Part shown: positions 46,770 through 55,391 of the stretch, piece after piece | Layout of the letters: every line of letters starts with the position of its first letter | Position numbering within the stretch: position 1 is the first letter of the stretch | Assembly: GCF_001482195.1 (NCBI RefSeq) | Contig: NZ_KQ759763.1 | Location: 1,523,321-1,587,320, forward strand | DNA length: 64,000 nt | From: Luteimonas abyssi | GTDB taxonomy: Bacteria; Pseudomonadota; Gammaproteobacteria; Xanthomonadales; Xanthomonadaceae | Direction: 5' to 3' | Made by a program: the position numbers and the translations under genes | Notes under the pieces: generated by a model | The model's database searches: none | What the model saw: only the letters and a program-made list of their open reading frames with translations | Told to the model about the DNA's origin: nothing

Positions 46770-48458
46770 ATGACCGAATCATTCGCAGAACTGTTCGAGC
46801 AGAGCCAGGCCAACCTCGCCAAGCTCAAGCCGGGCGCCATCGTCAGCGGCACCGTCGTCGACGTCCGTACGGACGTGGTCGTCATCAACGCCGGCCTGAA
46901 GTCCGAGGGCATCGTTCCGATCGAGCAGTTCCGTAACGAAGCCGGCGAGATCGACGTCGCGGTCGGCGACACCGTCAAGGTGGCGCTGGACTCGCTCGAG
47001 AACGGCTTCGGCGAGACCGTGCTGTCGCGCGAGAAGGCCAAGCGCGCCATGGTCTGGGACGAGCTGGAAGAGGCTCTGGAGAAGAACGAGACCGTCACCG
47101 GCAAGATCAGCGGCAAGGTCAAGGGCGGCTTCACCGTCGACATCAAGGACGTCCGCGCGTTCCTGCCGGGCTCGCTGGTCGACGTGCGTCCGGTGCGCGA
47201 TCCGGTGTACCTCGAGGGCAAGGAACTCGAGTTCAAGCTGATCAAGCTGGACCGCAAGCGCAACAACGTCGTCGTGTCGCGTCGTGCCGTCGTCGAGAGC
47301 GAGCACTCCGAGGAGCGCGAGGCGCTGATGGAGAAGCTGGTCGAGGGCGCCAAGCTCAAGGGCGTGGTCAAGAACCTCACCGACTACGGCGCGTTCGTGG
47401 ACCTGGGCGGCATCGACGGCCTGCTGCACATCACCGACATGGCGTGGAAGCGCGTGCGTCACCCGTCCGAAGTGGTCGAGGTCGGTCAGGAGCTCGACGT
47501 TCGCGTGCTCAAGTACGACCGCGAGCGCAACCGCGTCAGCCTGGGCCTGAAGCAGCTGGGCGAGGATCCGTGGGACAACATCTCGCGTCGTTACCCGTCC
47601 AACACCCGCGTGTTCGGCAAGGTCTCCAACGTCACCGATTACGGCGCGTTCGTCGAGATCGAGCCGGGCGTCGAAGGCCTGGTGCACGTGTCCGAAATGG
47701 ACTGGACCAACAAGAACGTCAACCCGCAGAAGGTCGTGCAGGTCGGTGACGAGGTCCAGGTCATGGTGCTGGACGTCGACGAGGAGCGTCGCCGCATCTC
47801 CCTGGGCATGAAGCAGGTCACCTCGAACCCGTGGGAGACCTTCGCCGCGATCCACAAGAAGGGCGACAAGGTCGAGGGCCAGATCAAGTCGATCACCGAT
47901 TTCGGCGTCTTCATCGGCCTGGACGGCGGTATCGACGGCCTGATCCATCTTTCCGACATGAGCTGGAACACCGCCGGCGAAGACATGGCGCGCAACCTGA
48001 AGAAGGGCGACACCCTGCAGGCCGTCGTGCTGGCCGTCGACCCGGAGCGCGAGCGCATCAGCCTGGGCGTCAAGCAGCTGGAGCAGGATCCGTTCGGCCA
48101 GTTCATGGCCTCGCATCCGAAGGGCTCGAAGGTCACCGGTACCGTCAAGGAAGTCGACGCCAAGGGTGCCGTGGTGGACCTGGCCGAAGGCGTGGAAGGC
48201 TACGTGGCCGCCCGCGACATCAACGACCAGCGCGTCGACGATGCCTCGCAGTTCCTCAAGGTCGGCGACGAGATCGAAGCCAAGTTCGTGGGCATGGACC
48301 GCAAGGGCCGCACCCTGCAGCTGTCGATCAAGGCGAAGGACGAGGCGGAGACCGCCGAGACCCTGGCCGAGTACAACCGCGTGGCGGCCGAAGCCTCCAG
48401 CGGCACCACCAAGCTGGGCGCGCTGCTGCGCGAGCAGCTGGGCAACAAGAACGACTAA
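46770..48458 (+). CDS. rpsA: 30S ribosomal protein S1
   Basis: The 562-residue mRNA-binding ribosomal protein. Six S1 (OB-fold) repeats are visible, of which repeats 3 to 6 are nearly identical in pattern ([41 protein letters not shown] and so on). The first 85 residues anchor it on the ribosome. No strong Shine-Dalgarno precedes the ATG at 46770, as is known for E. coli rpsA, which is autoregulated by its own product. The 190-base leader could fold to serve this. A terminator separates it from ihfB. Confidence 0.97.
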   Translation: MTESFAELFEQSQANLAKLKPGAIVSGTVVDVRTDVVVINAGLKSEGIVPIEQFRNEAGEIDVAVGDTVKVALDSLENGFGETVLSREKAKRAMVWDELEEALEKNETVTGKISGKVKGGFTVDIKDVRAFLPGSLVDVRPVRDPVYLEGKELEFKLIKLDRKRNNVVVSRRAVVESEHSEEREALMEKLVEGAKLKGVVKNLTDYGAFVDLGGIDGLLHITDMAWKRVRHPSEVVEVGQELDVRVLKYDRERNRVSLGLKQLGEDPWDNISRRYPSNTRVFGKVSNVTDYGAFVEIEPGVEGLVHVSEMDWTNKNVNPQKVVQVGDEVQVMVLDVDEERRRISLGMKQVTSNPWETFAAIHKKGDKVEGQIKSITDFGVFIGLDGGIDGLIHLSDMSWNTAGEDMARNLKKGDTLQAVVLAVDPERERISLGVKQLEQDPFGQFMASHPKGSKVTGTVKEVDAKGAVVDLAEGVEGYVAARDINDQRVDDASQFLKVGDEIEAKFVGMDRKGRTLQLSIKAKDEAETAETLAEYNRVAAEASSGTTKLGALLREQLGNKND

Positions 48459-48486
48459 GACTGCCAGTCAGTCATGCACGTCCGCG

Positions 48487-48512
48487 ACGGCGGCCCACCC
48501 GGGCCGCCGTTT
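48487..48512 (+). terminator. Terminator between rpsA and ihfB
   Basis: Stem ACGGCGGCCC / GGGCCGCCGT (48487-48496 and 48501-48510), 4-base loop, followed by TTT. It starts 28 bases past the rpsA stop. Probably partial, since ihfB begins 25 bases later. Confidence 0.65.
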
Positions 48513-48536
48513 GCGGCACAGCGTCAGATCGGGGAT

Positions 48537-48839
48537 ATGACCAAGTCGGAACTCATCGAGATCCTGGCCGAACGACAGGCCCACCTGAAGGCCGACGATG
48601 TCGACCTCGCGGTCAAGTCGTTGCTGGAGATGATGGGCGGGTCCCTGGCGCAGGGCGAGCGGATCGAGATCCGTGGTTTCGGCAGCTTCTCGCTGCACTA
48701 CAGGCCCCCGCGTACCGGCCGCAACCCGAAGACCGGCGATGCCGTCGCGCTGCCAGGCAAGCACGTACCGCACTTCAAGCCGGGCAAGGAGCTCCGCGAG
48801 CGCGTGAGCGATGTCGCGCCGCTGCCGGCAGACGACTGA
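48537..48839 (+). CDS. ihfB: Integration host factor subunit beta
   Basis: A 100-residue DNA-bending protein acting with IhfA in chromosome organisation and sigma-54 promoter activation. The GRNPKTG arm (61-67) carries the intercalating proline (Pro64). The N-terminal helices ([14 protein letters not shown]) match the HU/IHF family. The ATG at 48537 has GGGGAT ahead. The position behind rpsA is the conserved one for ihfB. Confidence 0.96.
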   Translation: MTKSELIEILAERQAHLKADDVDLAVKSLLEMMGGSLAQGERIEIRGFGSFSLHYRPPRTGRNPKTGDAVALPGKHVPHFKPGKELRERVSDVAPLPADD

Positions 48840-48967
48840 TCGGGCAAGGTGCGTCCGCGATCGGCGCGGGCGATTCAGGTCATACTTCATGTGCGCGGTA
48901 CCGACCCGCGTGAGGCATTGCCGTGTCTGCGCCTGGTCGGACATGCGAACGGAAAGGAGTCGATGCG

Positions 48968-50149
48968 ATGGCGTTCATCACCGAGTGGTTCTGGTTCTTC
49001 CTGCTGTTGCCGGTCGCGGCGTTGAGCGGCTGGATCATCGGCCGGCGCGGTGGCGAGCGTCACAGCGACACCCAGGTGAGCCGGCTGTCCACGACCTATT
49101 TCCGTGGTCTGAACTATCTGCTCAACGAACAGCCCGACAAGGCCATCGAGCTGTTCCTGCACATCGCCGAGCTCGACAAGGACACCTTCGAGACCCAGGT
49201 CGCGCTCGGTCACCTGTTCCGCCGGCGCGGCGAAGTCGATCGTGCGATCCGCCTGCACCAGGGGCTGGTGGAACGTACCGATCTCAGCGATCAGCAACGT
49301 GTGCAGGCCCTGCTGGCCCTGGGCGAGGACTACATGCGCTCCGGCCTGCTGGACCGCGCGGAAACCGTCTTCACCGATCTGGCCGCGCTCGACGATCGTG
49401 CGCCGCAGGCGCTGCGCCATCTGATCTCGATCTACCAGTCCGAACGCGACTGGCCCAAAGCGATCGAAAACGCCACCCGTTACGAAACCGTGACCGGCGA
49501 GCCGATGGGCAAGCTGATCGCCCAGTTCGAATGCGAGCTGGCCGAGCGTCTGCGCTCGACCGGCGACTTCGACGGTGCGCGCGAGGCGGTCGCCCGCGCG
49601 TACGCAGCCGATTCGAACTCGGTGCGTGCCGGCATCCTGTCCGGTCGCCTGGAGTTCGACGCCGGCAATGATGCGGCCGCGATCCGCGCCTTCGAACGTG
49701 CCGGCCGGCACGACACCGAGTTCCTGCCCGAGATCATGCCGCAGTTGCTGGCGGCCTACGCCCGGATCGGCGACGCGCCCGGTGCGCGCTCGTTCCTGGC
49801 CGAGATGACCGAGCACTATCGCGGCATCGCGCCGGTGCTGGCGTTGACGCGGCTGGTCGAGGCCGACCAGGGCATCGCGGCGGCACGCGAGTATCTGGCC
49901 GGACAGCTGAAGGACCGGCCGTCGGTCCGTGGCGAAGCGGCGTTGATCGACCTGACGCTGGCAGGCGAGGGCGGCGATCCGGCGCGAACCCTGCACGATC
50001 TCAAGCACATCACCGAGCAGTTGCTGGTGCGCAATCCCAGCTACCGCTGCAACCGCTGCGGCTTCGGCGCGCGCAGCCATCACTGGCAGTGCCCGAGCTG
50101 CAAGGAGTGGGGCAGCATCAAACCGCTGCTCAACTACGCGGTGGTCTGA
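48968..50149 (+). CDS. lapB: Lipopolysaccharide assembly protein LapB
   Basis: Inner-membrane TPR protein that brings LpxC to the FtsH protease and so sets the rate of lipopolysaccharide synthesis. In 393 residues: a membrane helix (about 4-20), a chain of TPR units (about 45-340; ARAYAADSNSVRAGILSGRL and similar) and a C-terminal rubredoxin-like zinc site with Cys361/Cys364 and Cys375/Cys378 (CNRCGF, CPSCKEW). AGGAG precedes the ATG at 48968. LapA is not seen beside it. The O-antigen-type genes begin 14 bases downstream. Confidence 0.95.
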   Translation: MAFITEWFWFFLLLPVAALSGWIIGRRGGERHSDTQVSRLSTTYFRGLNYLLNEQPDKAIELFLHIAELDKDTFETQVALGHLFRRRGEVDRAIRLHQGLVERTDLSDQQRVQALLALGEDYMRSGLLDRAETVFTDLAALDDRAPQALRHLISIYQSERDWPKAIENATRYETVTGEPMGKLIAQFECELAERLRSTGDFDGAREAVARAYAADSNSVRAGILSGRLEFDAGNDAAAIRAFERAGRHDTEFLPEIMPQLLAAYARIGDAPGARSFLAEMTEHYRGIAPVLALTRLVEADQGIAAAREYLAGQLKDRPSVRGEAALIDLTLAGEGGDPARTLHDLKHITEQLLVRNPSYRCNRCGFGARSHHWQCPSCKEWGSIKPLLNYAVV

Positions 50150-50163
50150 CGGGCACGTCGGCG

Positions 50164-51174
50164 ATGTCGTTCACGCCGTTCTTGATCGCCGCGGTGGCCG
50201 CTGCGATCGCGACCGCCGTCGCGCGCCGCTACGCGCTGTCGCGACGCATGCTGGATCAGCCCGGCGAACGCCGCAGCCATCAGGTCGCCACCCCCCGCGG
50301 CGGTGGGATTTCGATCGCGCTCGTGATGCTGGGCGCGTTGGCGTGGCTGGCGGGAACGCGGTTCCTGCCGCAGCCGTTCGCGGTCGCATCGGCCGCGGGC
50401 TTGTTGCTGGTGGCCGGCATCGGCTGGTGGGACGATCACCGGCCGCTTCCGGCCAGTCGCCGGCTGGCTGTTCACGTGCTTGCGGCGGCGCTGCTGGGCT
50501 GGGGCTGCTGGATGGCCGGTGCTCCGTGGCCGTTGGCGTTGCTGGCGCTCGGGGTTGCGGTCGTGCTGGTGAACGTCTGGAACTTCATGGACGGCATCGA
50601 TGGCCTCGCTGCCAGCCAGGCGGCCATTGTCGCGGCGACCGCGGCGATGCTGGCGGTTCCGGGCGGCGCGGCCTGGTGGCTGGCGGGGGCGCTCGCCGCG
50701 GCCACCATCGGCTTCCTGCCCTTCAACTTCCCGCGTGCCCGCATCTTCCTGGGGGACGTAGGCAGCGGTGCGCTCGGGTTCCTGCTCGCGATCGCGCTGG
50801 GAGCGTTGCTGTCGTCGGGGGCAGGGGAGGCGGCTGCAGCAACCTCCGTGCTCTTGCTGCTTCCCGCAAGCGCTTTCCTCGTTGATGCCACGCTCACATT
50901 GGCAAGGCGCATGCTACGCCGCGAACGTTGGTGGGAGCCCCACGTCCAGCACGCGTACCAGGCGACCGCCCGCCGTGTCGGCCACGTGGCTACGACGGTG
51001 GGCTACGCACTCTGGAGTCTGCTGGGAGCTTCGGTCGCGGTCTGGTGTGCCGACCGGGGAGTCGCATTTAGCTATATGATGACCGCCGCAGTGCTTTGGC
51101 AGGTCGCAGGGGGGGGCTGCTGGAGGATGTTGCAGGACGCTGGAAGCCGAATGAACAAGAGCCCCACCCGATGA
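50164..51174 (+). CDS. Undecaprenyl-phosphate glycosyl-1-phosphate transferase, WecA/WbpL family
   Basis: A 336-residue polytopic enzyme that puts the first sugar phosphate (GlcNAc, FucNAc or similar) on undecaprenyl phosphate to begin O-antigen or another glycan. About ten membrane helices are seen. Catalytic loops: WWDDHRP (88-94, acidic metal site), WNFMDGIDG (139-147), FLGDVGSG (195-202) and HVQHAYQ (near 280), the typical set. The short length favours WbpL or WecA over MraY. It ends in ATGA overlap with the next gene. Confidence 0.88.
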   Translation: MSFTPFLIAAVAAAIATAVARRYALSRRMLDQPGERRSHQVATPRGGGISIALVMLGALAWLAGTRFLPQPFAVASAAGLLLVAGIGWWDDHRPLPASRRLAVHVLAAALLGWGCWMAGAPWPLALLALGVAVVLVNVWNFMDGIDGLAASQAAIVAATAAMLAVPGGAAWWLAGALAAATIGFLPFNFPRARIFLGDVGSGALGFLLAIALGALLSSGAGEAAAATSVLLLLPASAFLVDATLTLARRMLRRERWWEPHVQHAYQATARRVGHVATTVGYALWSLLGASVAVWCADRGVAFSYMMTAAVLWQVAGGGCWRMLQDAGSRMNKSPTR

Positions 51175-53078
51175 ATCGTTGGTACGACCGCGCGAGCGCC
51201 TGGGTTCCGCGCGCGGCCATCGTCGTGCACGACTTGTTCATGGTCTGGCTGTGCTGGATCGTCTTGCACCAGTTCCGCCTGTCGATGCAGCCGATCCAGC
51301 CCGAGTTGCCGATGTGGTCGACGACCACGCTGATCGTGCTCGCGGCCCAGGGCATCGTGCTCTGGCAGGTGGGCCTGTATCGCGGCGTCTGGCGGTTCGC
51401 CAGCGTTCCCGACCTCGTCAACATCTTCAAGGCCGGTGTTTTCGGCCTGCTCGCGACTCTGATCGCGCTGTTCCTCTACAACCGTCTCGAGGGCGTGCCG
51501 CGCACGGTTCTGGTGCTGTACCCCATCGTGCTCACTGCGATGCTCGGCATGCCGCGCCTGTTGTATCGCAGCTGGAAGGATTACAGCCTGACCCAGACCG
51601 ATCACACGGCGGTCCGTGTGCTGATTCTCGGCGCGGGGCAGGCGGGCGAGGCCTTGCTGCGCGACTTGCGCCGCACCGGGGCCTATCAGGCGGTGGGCTT
51701 TCTCGACGATGCGCCCAAGCTGCACGGAAGCCACCTGCAGGGCGTGCCGGTTCTGGGCAGGATCGAGGATGTCGCGCGCATCGCACCCGAAACCGCTGCC
51801 CGCCTGCTGATCATCGCGATCCCGTCGCTGGACGCGGCGGCGATGCGCAAGGTCGTCGAGCTGTGCGAGGAGACCGGCCTGCCGTTCCGCACCGTGCCGC
51901 GGTTCGACGATCTGCTCGAGGGGCGCTCGCTGCCGGGCGAGCTCAAGGAAGTCGCGATCGAGGATCTCCTGGGTCGCCAGCCGGTGGTGCCGGACTGGAA
52001 GGCGATCCGTGGCTGGCTGGGCGGGCGCAGCGTGCTGGTGACCGGCGGCGGTGGCTCGATCGGATCGGAACTGTGCCGCCAGTGCGCCCGCAACGGTGCG
52101 CGCCAGATCACTGTGATCGATATCGACGAACTTTCTTTGATCAAGATCGAATCGCTGTTGCGTCGCGATCATCCGCAGGTGGAGTGCATTCCCATCCTCG
52201 GCGACTGCGGCGACCCGGCGGTCATGCGTCATGCGCTCGCCAAGGCACTGCCGGAGGCGGTGTTCCATGCGGCCGCCTACAAGCAGGTGCCGGTGCTGGA
52301 AGGGCAACTGCGCGAGGGCGTGCGCAACAACGTCCTGGCCACCGAGACGGTCGCCCGCGAGGCGGTCGCGGCGGGCGTGGCGTCGTTCGTGTTGATCTCG
52401 ACGGACAAGGCGGTCGATCCGGCCAATGTGCTCGGTGCGACCAAACGTCTGGCCGAGATGGTCTGCCAGTCGCTCGCCGCGCCGGCGGAGACGCGTTTCA
52501 TCACCGTCCGCTTCGGCAACGTGCTCGATTCGGCCGGCAGTGTGGTGCCGCTGTTTCGCGAGCAGATCCGCAGCGGCGGTCCGGTGACGGTGACGGATCC
52601 CGAAGTCACCCGCTACTTCATGACGATTCCCGAAGCCTGCCTGTTGATCCTGCAGGCCTCGGCGACGAGTACGCGACACGCGATCTATACGCTCGACATG
52701 GGCGAGCCCGTGTCGATCCGGCTGCTGGCCGAGCAGATGATCCGGCTGGCGGGCAAGCATCCGCACCGCGACATCGCGATCGTGTACACCGGGCTGCGGC
52801 CGGGCGAAAAACTCCACGAGACGCTGTTTCATGCCGACGAGCGTTATCGGCCGACCTCGCATCCCAAGATCCTGCAGGCCGAGGCGCGCGATATCGATGG
52901 AGAGAGCGTTCTGGGTGCGGCTGCACGGCTTCGTAACGCATCCGCCTGCTACGATCTGGATGAACTTTCGGCGACCTTGCGCACCTCGGTACCCGAATTT
53001 CTCCCGATCGAGGTGCCCGTCGAATCCAAGGCGCCTACGGTCGTGGCCTTCCCCGCCCGACACGCACGCAGGATATGA
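51171..53078 (+). CDS. Membrane-bound UDP-sugar 4,6-dehydratase, WbpM/CapD family
   Basis: Removes water from UDP-GlcNAc to give the 4-keto-6-deoxy sugar used for QuiNAc, FucNAc or related O-antigen sugars. The 635-residue chain has four membrane helices (about 15-35, 48-68, 80-103 and 110-130), an N-terminal Rossmann-like domain (GAGQAGE at 154-160) and a second catalytic Rossmann domain (TGGGGSIGSE near 290; STDKAV near 410). The usual Tyr of the SDR active site is replaced, as in WbpM. It overlaps its neighbours by four bases at both ends. Confidence 0.92.
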   Translation: MNRWYDRASAWVPRAAIVVHDLFMVWLCWIVLHQFRLSMQPIQPELPMWSTTTLIVLAAQGIVLWQVGLYRGVWRFASVPDLVNIFKAGVFGLLATLIALFLYNRLEGVPRTVLVLYPIVLTAMLGMPRLLYRSWKDYSLTQTDHTAVRVLILGAGQAGEALLRDLRRTGAYQAVGFLDDAPKLHGSHLQGVPVLGRIEDVARIAPETAARLLIIAIPSLDAAAMRKVVELCEETGLPFRTVPRFDDLLEGRSLPGELKEVAIEDLLGRQPVVPDWKAIRGWLGGRSVLVTGGGGSIGSELCRQCARNGARQITVIDIDELSLIKIESLLRRDHPQVECIPILGDCGDPAVMRHALAKALPEAVFHAAAYKQVPVLEGQLREGVRNNVLATETVAREAVAAGVASFVLISTDKAVDPANVLGATKRLAEMVCQSLAAPAETRFITVRFGNVLDSAGSVVPLFREQIRSGGPVTVTDPEVTRYFMTIPEACLLILQASATSTRHAIYTLDMGEPVSIRLLAEQMIRLAGKHPHRDIAIVYTGLRPGEKLHETLFHADERYRPTSHPKILQAEARDIDGESVLGAAARLRNASACYDLDELSATLRTSVPEFLPIEVPVESKAPTVVAFPARHARRI

Positions 53079-53977
53079 CCCAACGAATCCGAAAGGCCGT
53101 CTTTCCCGTTGCCGGACTCGGCACGCGCTTCCTTCCCGCCACCAAGACCGTTCCGAAGGAGATGCTGCCGATCATCGACCGGCCGCTGATCCAGTACGCC
53201 GTCGACGAAGCCATCGAGGCCGGTTGCGACACCCTGGTCTTCGTGACTAACCGTTACAAACATGCGGTGGCGGATTACTTCGACAAAGCCTACGAGCTCG
53301 AGCAGAAGCTCGAGCGCGCGGGAAAGCTCGAACAGCTCGACAAGGTCCGCAATCCGCTGCCGGATCACGTCCGGGTGATCTTCGTCACCCAGACCGAGGC
53401 GCTCGGGCTCGGCCACGCCGTGCTGTGCGCCAAGCCGGTCATCGGCGACGAACCGTTCGCGGTCCTGCTGCCCGATGATCTGATCTGGAATCGGGGCGAC
53501 GGCGCACTCAAGCAGATGGCCGACCATGCCGAGCGCAGCGGCGGCGGCGTGATCGCCGTGCAGAATGTGCCCCAGGAGAAGACCTCCAGCTACGGCATCG
53601 TCGCCACCCAGGGCTTCGAGGGACGCCACGGCCGCATCACCGGCATGGTGGAGAAGCCCAAGCCCGCGGATGCGCCCAGCACGCTGGCCGTGGTGGGTCG
53701 GTATGTGTTGCCGCCGGGCATCTTCGACGCCCTGGAGGCGACCGGTCGCGGCGCCGGGGGCGAGATCCAGTTGACCGATGCCATGGCTGCGATGATCGGC
53801 GCGGGGCGTCCATACGACGCCTACCGCTTCCAGGGGACGCGTTTCGATTGCGGCACCCACATCGGTCTGATCGAGGCGACGATCCGGTTCGCGCTCGACC
53901 ACGAGAAACTCAGCGAGCCGGCCCGCGAGAGCATGCAGCGTGCGCTCGACGACCTGGGTGTCGCCGACAACGCGTAA
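53075..53977 (+). CDS. galU: UTP-glucose-1-phosphate uridylyltransferase GalU
   Basis: Makes UDP-glucose for lipopolysaccharide core, exopolysaccharide and trehalose or glucan synthesis. The 300-residue enzyme shows the nucleotide-binding AVFPVAGLGTRFLPATK (8-24), the catalytic KEMLPI segment (28-33), LLPDDL and the sugar-binding EKP (VEKPKPAD). Full length. Its ATGA overlap with the upstream gene ties it to the glycan operon lapB-wecA-wbpM-galU, which ends at a strong hairpin. Confidence 0.96.
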   Translation: MTQRIRKAVFPVAGLGTRFLPATKTVPKEMLPIIDRPLIQYAVDEAIEAGCDTLVFVTNRYKHAVADYFDKAYELEQKLERAGKLEQLDKVRNPLPDHVRVIFVTQTEALGLGHAVLCAKPVIGDEPFAVLLPDDLIWNRGDGALKQMADHAERSGGGVIAVQNVPQEKTSSYGIVATQGFEGRHGRITGMVEKPKPADAPSTLAVVGRYVLPPGIFDALEATGRGAGGEIQLTDAMAAMIGAGRPYDAYRFQGTRFDCGTHIGLIEATIRFALDHEKLSEPARESMQRALDDLGVADNA

Positions 53978-54042
53978 CGCCGTCGGCGCAGCGGCCGCTA
54001 CGGCGCGCGGCGACGGACCTCGGTCCCGATGTTCCTGATGTT

Positions 54043-54083
54043 GCAACGAAGAACGGCGCCTCTCGGGCGCCGTTCTTCGTTGC
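54043..54083. terminator. Bidirectional terminator between galU and the thiolase gene
   Basis: Perfect 18-base inverted repeat (GCAACGAAGAACGGCGCC and its complement) with a 5-base loop, lying between two converging genes (stops at 53977 and 54107). AACGAAGAA / TTCTTCGTT ends give U-rich stretches in both directions. Confidence 0.75.
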
Positions 54084-54106
54084 GTCGCGAAACGTGTCCG
54101 CGGCCG

Positions 54107-55312
54107 TCAGAGGGCTTCGAAGATGCCCGCGGCGCCCATCCCGGTGCCGATGCACATCGTGACCATGCCGTACTTCTGCTGCTGCCGGCGCAGGCCGTGG
54201 ACGAGGGTGGCCGTGCGGATCGCACCGGTCGCGCCGAGCGGGTGACCCAGTGCGATCGCGCCGCCGAGCGGGTTGACCTTGTCGGGATCCAGTCCGCTGT
54301 CGCGGATCACTGCCAGCGCCTGGGCTGCGAACGCCTCGTTGAGCTCGATCCAGTCCAGCTGGTCCTTGGTCAGGCCGGCCTGCTTGAGGGCTTTCGGAAT
54401 GGCGGCGATCGGACCGATGCCCATCACTTCCGGGCGCACACCCGCGACCGAGAAGCTGACGAAGCGCGCCAGCGGCGTCAGGCCGTAATCCTTGATCGCC
54501 TGCTCGGAGGCCAGCAGCACCGCGCCGGCGCCGTCGCTCATCTGCGAGGCGTTGCCGGCGGTGACGGTGCCGCCGAACTGGCCGTTGCGGAACACCGGCC
54601 GCAGCTTGGCCAGTGCTTCGACCGACGTGCCCGGGCGCGGCCCTTCGTCGGTATCGACCAGCAGCTTCTTCAGCTGGATCGCGTTGCCGGCGAGGTCGGG
54701 CACGTGCGACAGGATCTCGTAGGGGCTGATCTCGTCCTTGAACGCGCCGGCCTCGATGGCCGCCAGCGCCTTGCGGTGGGAGGCGGCGGCGAAGGCGTCC
54801 TGCTCCTCGCGCGAGACCTTCCATTCCTCGGCGACCTTCTCGGCGGTGATGCCCATGCCGTAGGCGATGGCGACGTGGTCGTCCTTGAACACCGATGGCG
54901 ACAGCGCGACCTTGTTGCCCATCATCGGCACCATGCTCATGCTTTCGGTGCCGCCCGCCAGCATCAGGTCGGTGTTGCCGAGGCGGATCTGGTCCGCAGC
55001 CAGCGCGACCGCCTGCAAGCCGGACGAGCAGAAGCGGTTGACGGTCTGGGCGGCCACGGTGTCGGGCAGGCCGGCCAGCAGCGCGCCGATGCGCGCCACG
55101 TTCATGCCTTGCTCGCCTTCGGGCATGGCGCAGCCGATGATGGCGTCGTCGATACGCCCGGTATCGATGCCCGGCGCCTGCGCGACGACGGCCCTCAGGA
55201 CATGCGCGAGCATGTCGTCGGGACGGGTGTTGCGGAACACGCCCTTCGGCGCCTTGCCCACGGGCGTGCGGGTGGCGGCGACGATGTAGGCGTCCTGGAT
55301 CTGCTTGGTCAT
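54107..55312 (-). CDS. Acetyl-CoA acyltransferase (3-ketoacyl-CoA thiolase), FadA/FadI type
   Basis: Last step of fatty-acid beta-oxidation: splits 3-ketoacyl-CoA with CoA. The 401-residue enzyme has the acyl-accepting Cys95 (RFCSSGLQAVA), His357 (LGHPLGATGA) and the acid/base Cys387 (MVTMCIGTGMGAA). Full-length thiolase of the degradative kind. AGGAG-like GGAG precedes the ATG at 55312. It follows the FadN-like gene by 79 bases and is probably in the same operon. Confidence 0.94.
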   Translation of the reverse strand: MTKQIQDAYIVAATRTPVGKAPKGVFRNTRPDDMLAHVLRAVVAQAPGIDTGRIDDAIIGCAMPEGEQGMNVARIGALLAGLPDTVAAQTVNRFCSSGLQAVALAADQIRLGNTDLMLAGGTESMSMVPMMGNKVALSPSVFKDDHVAIAYGMGITAEKVAEEWKVSREEQDAFAAASHRKALAAIEAGAFKDEISPYEILSHVPDLAGNAIQLKKLLVDTDEGPRPGTSVEALAKLRPVFRNGQFGGTVTAGNASQMSDGAGAVLLASEQAIKDYGLTPLARFVSFSVAGVRPEVMGIGPIAAIPKALKQAGLTKDQLDWIELNEAFAAQALAVIRDSGLDPDKVNPLGGAIALGHPLGATGAIRTATLVHGLRRQQQKYGMVTMCIGTGMGAAGIFEAL

Positions 55313-55391
55313 GGGGTGGACTCCGGAGTCTGGATTCGGGTGGGAACGCGTCGGCACGGCATCCGCACTGGGCGGATACCGGTCCCGAACC

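Noticed and set aside
47380-48330. Repeated DNA blocks within rpsA
   Set aside because: They encode the homologous S1 domains and are normal for ribosomal protein S1.
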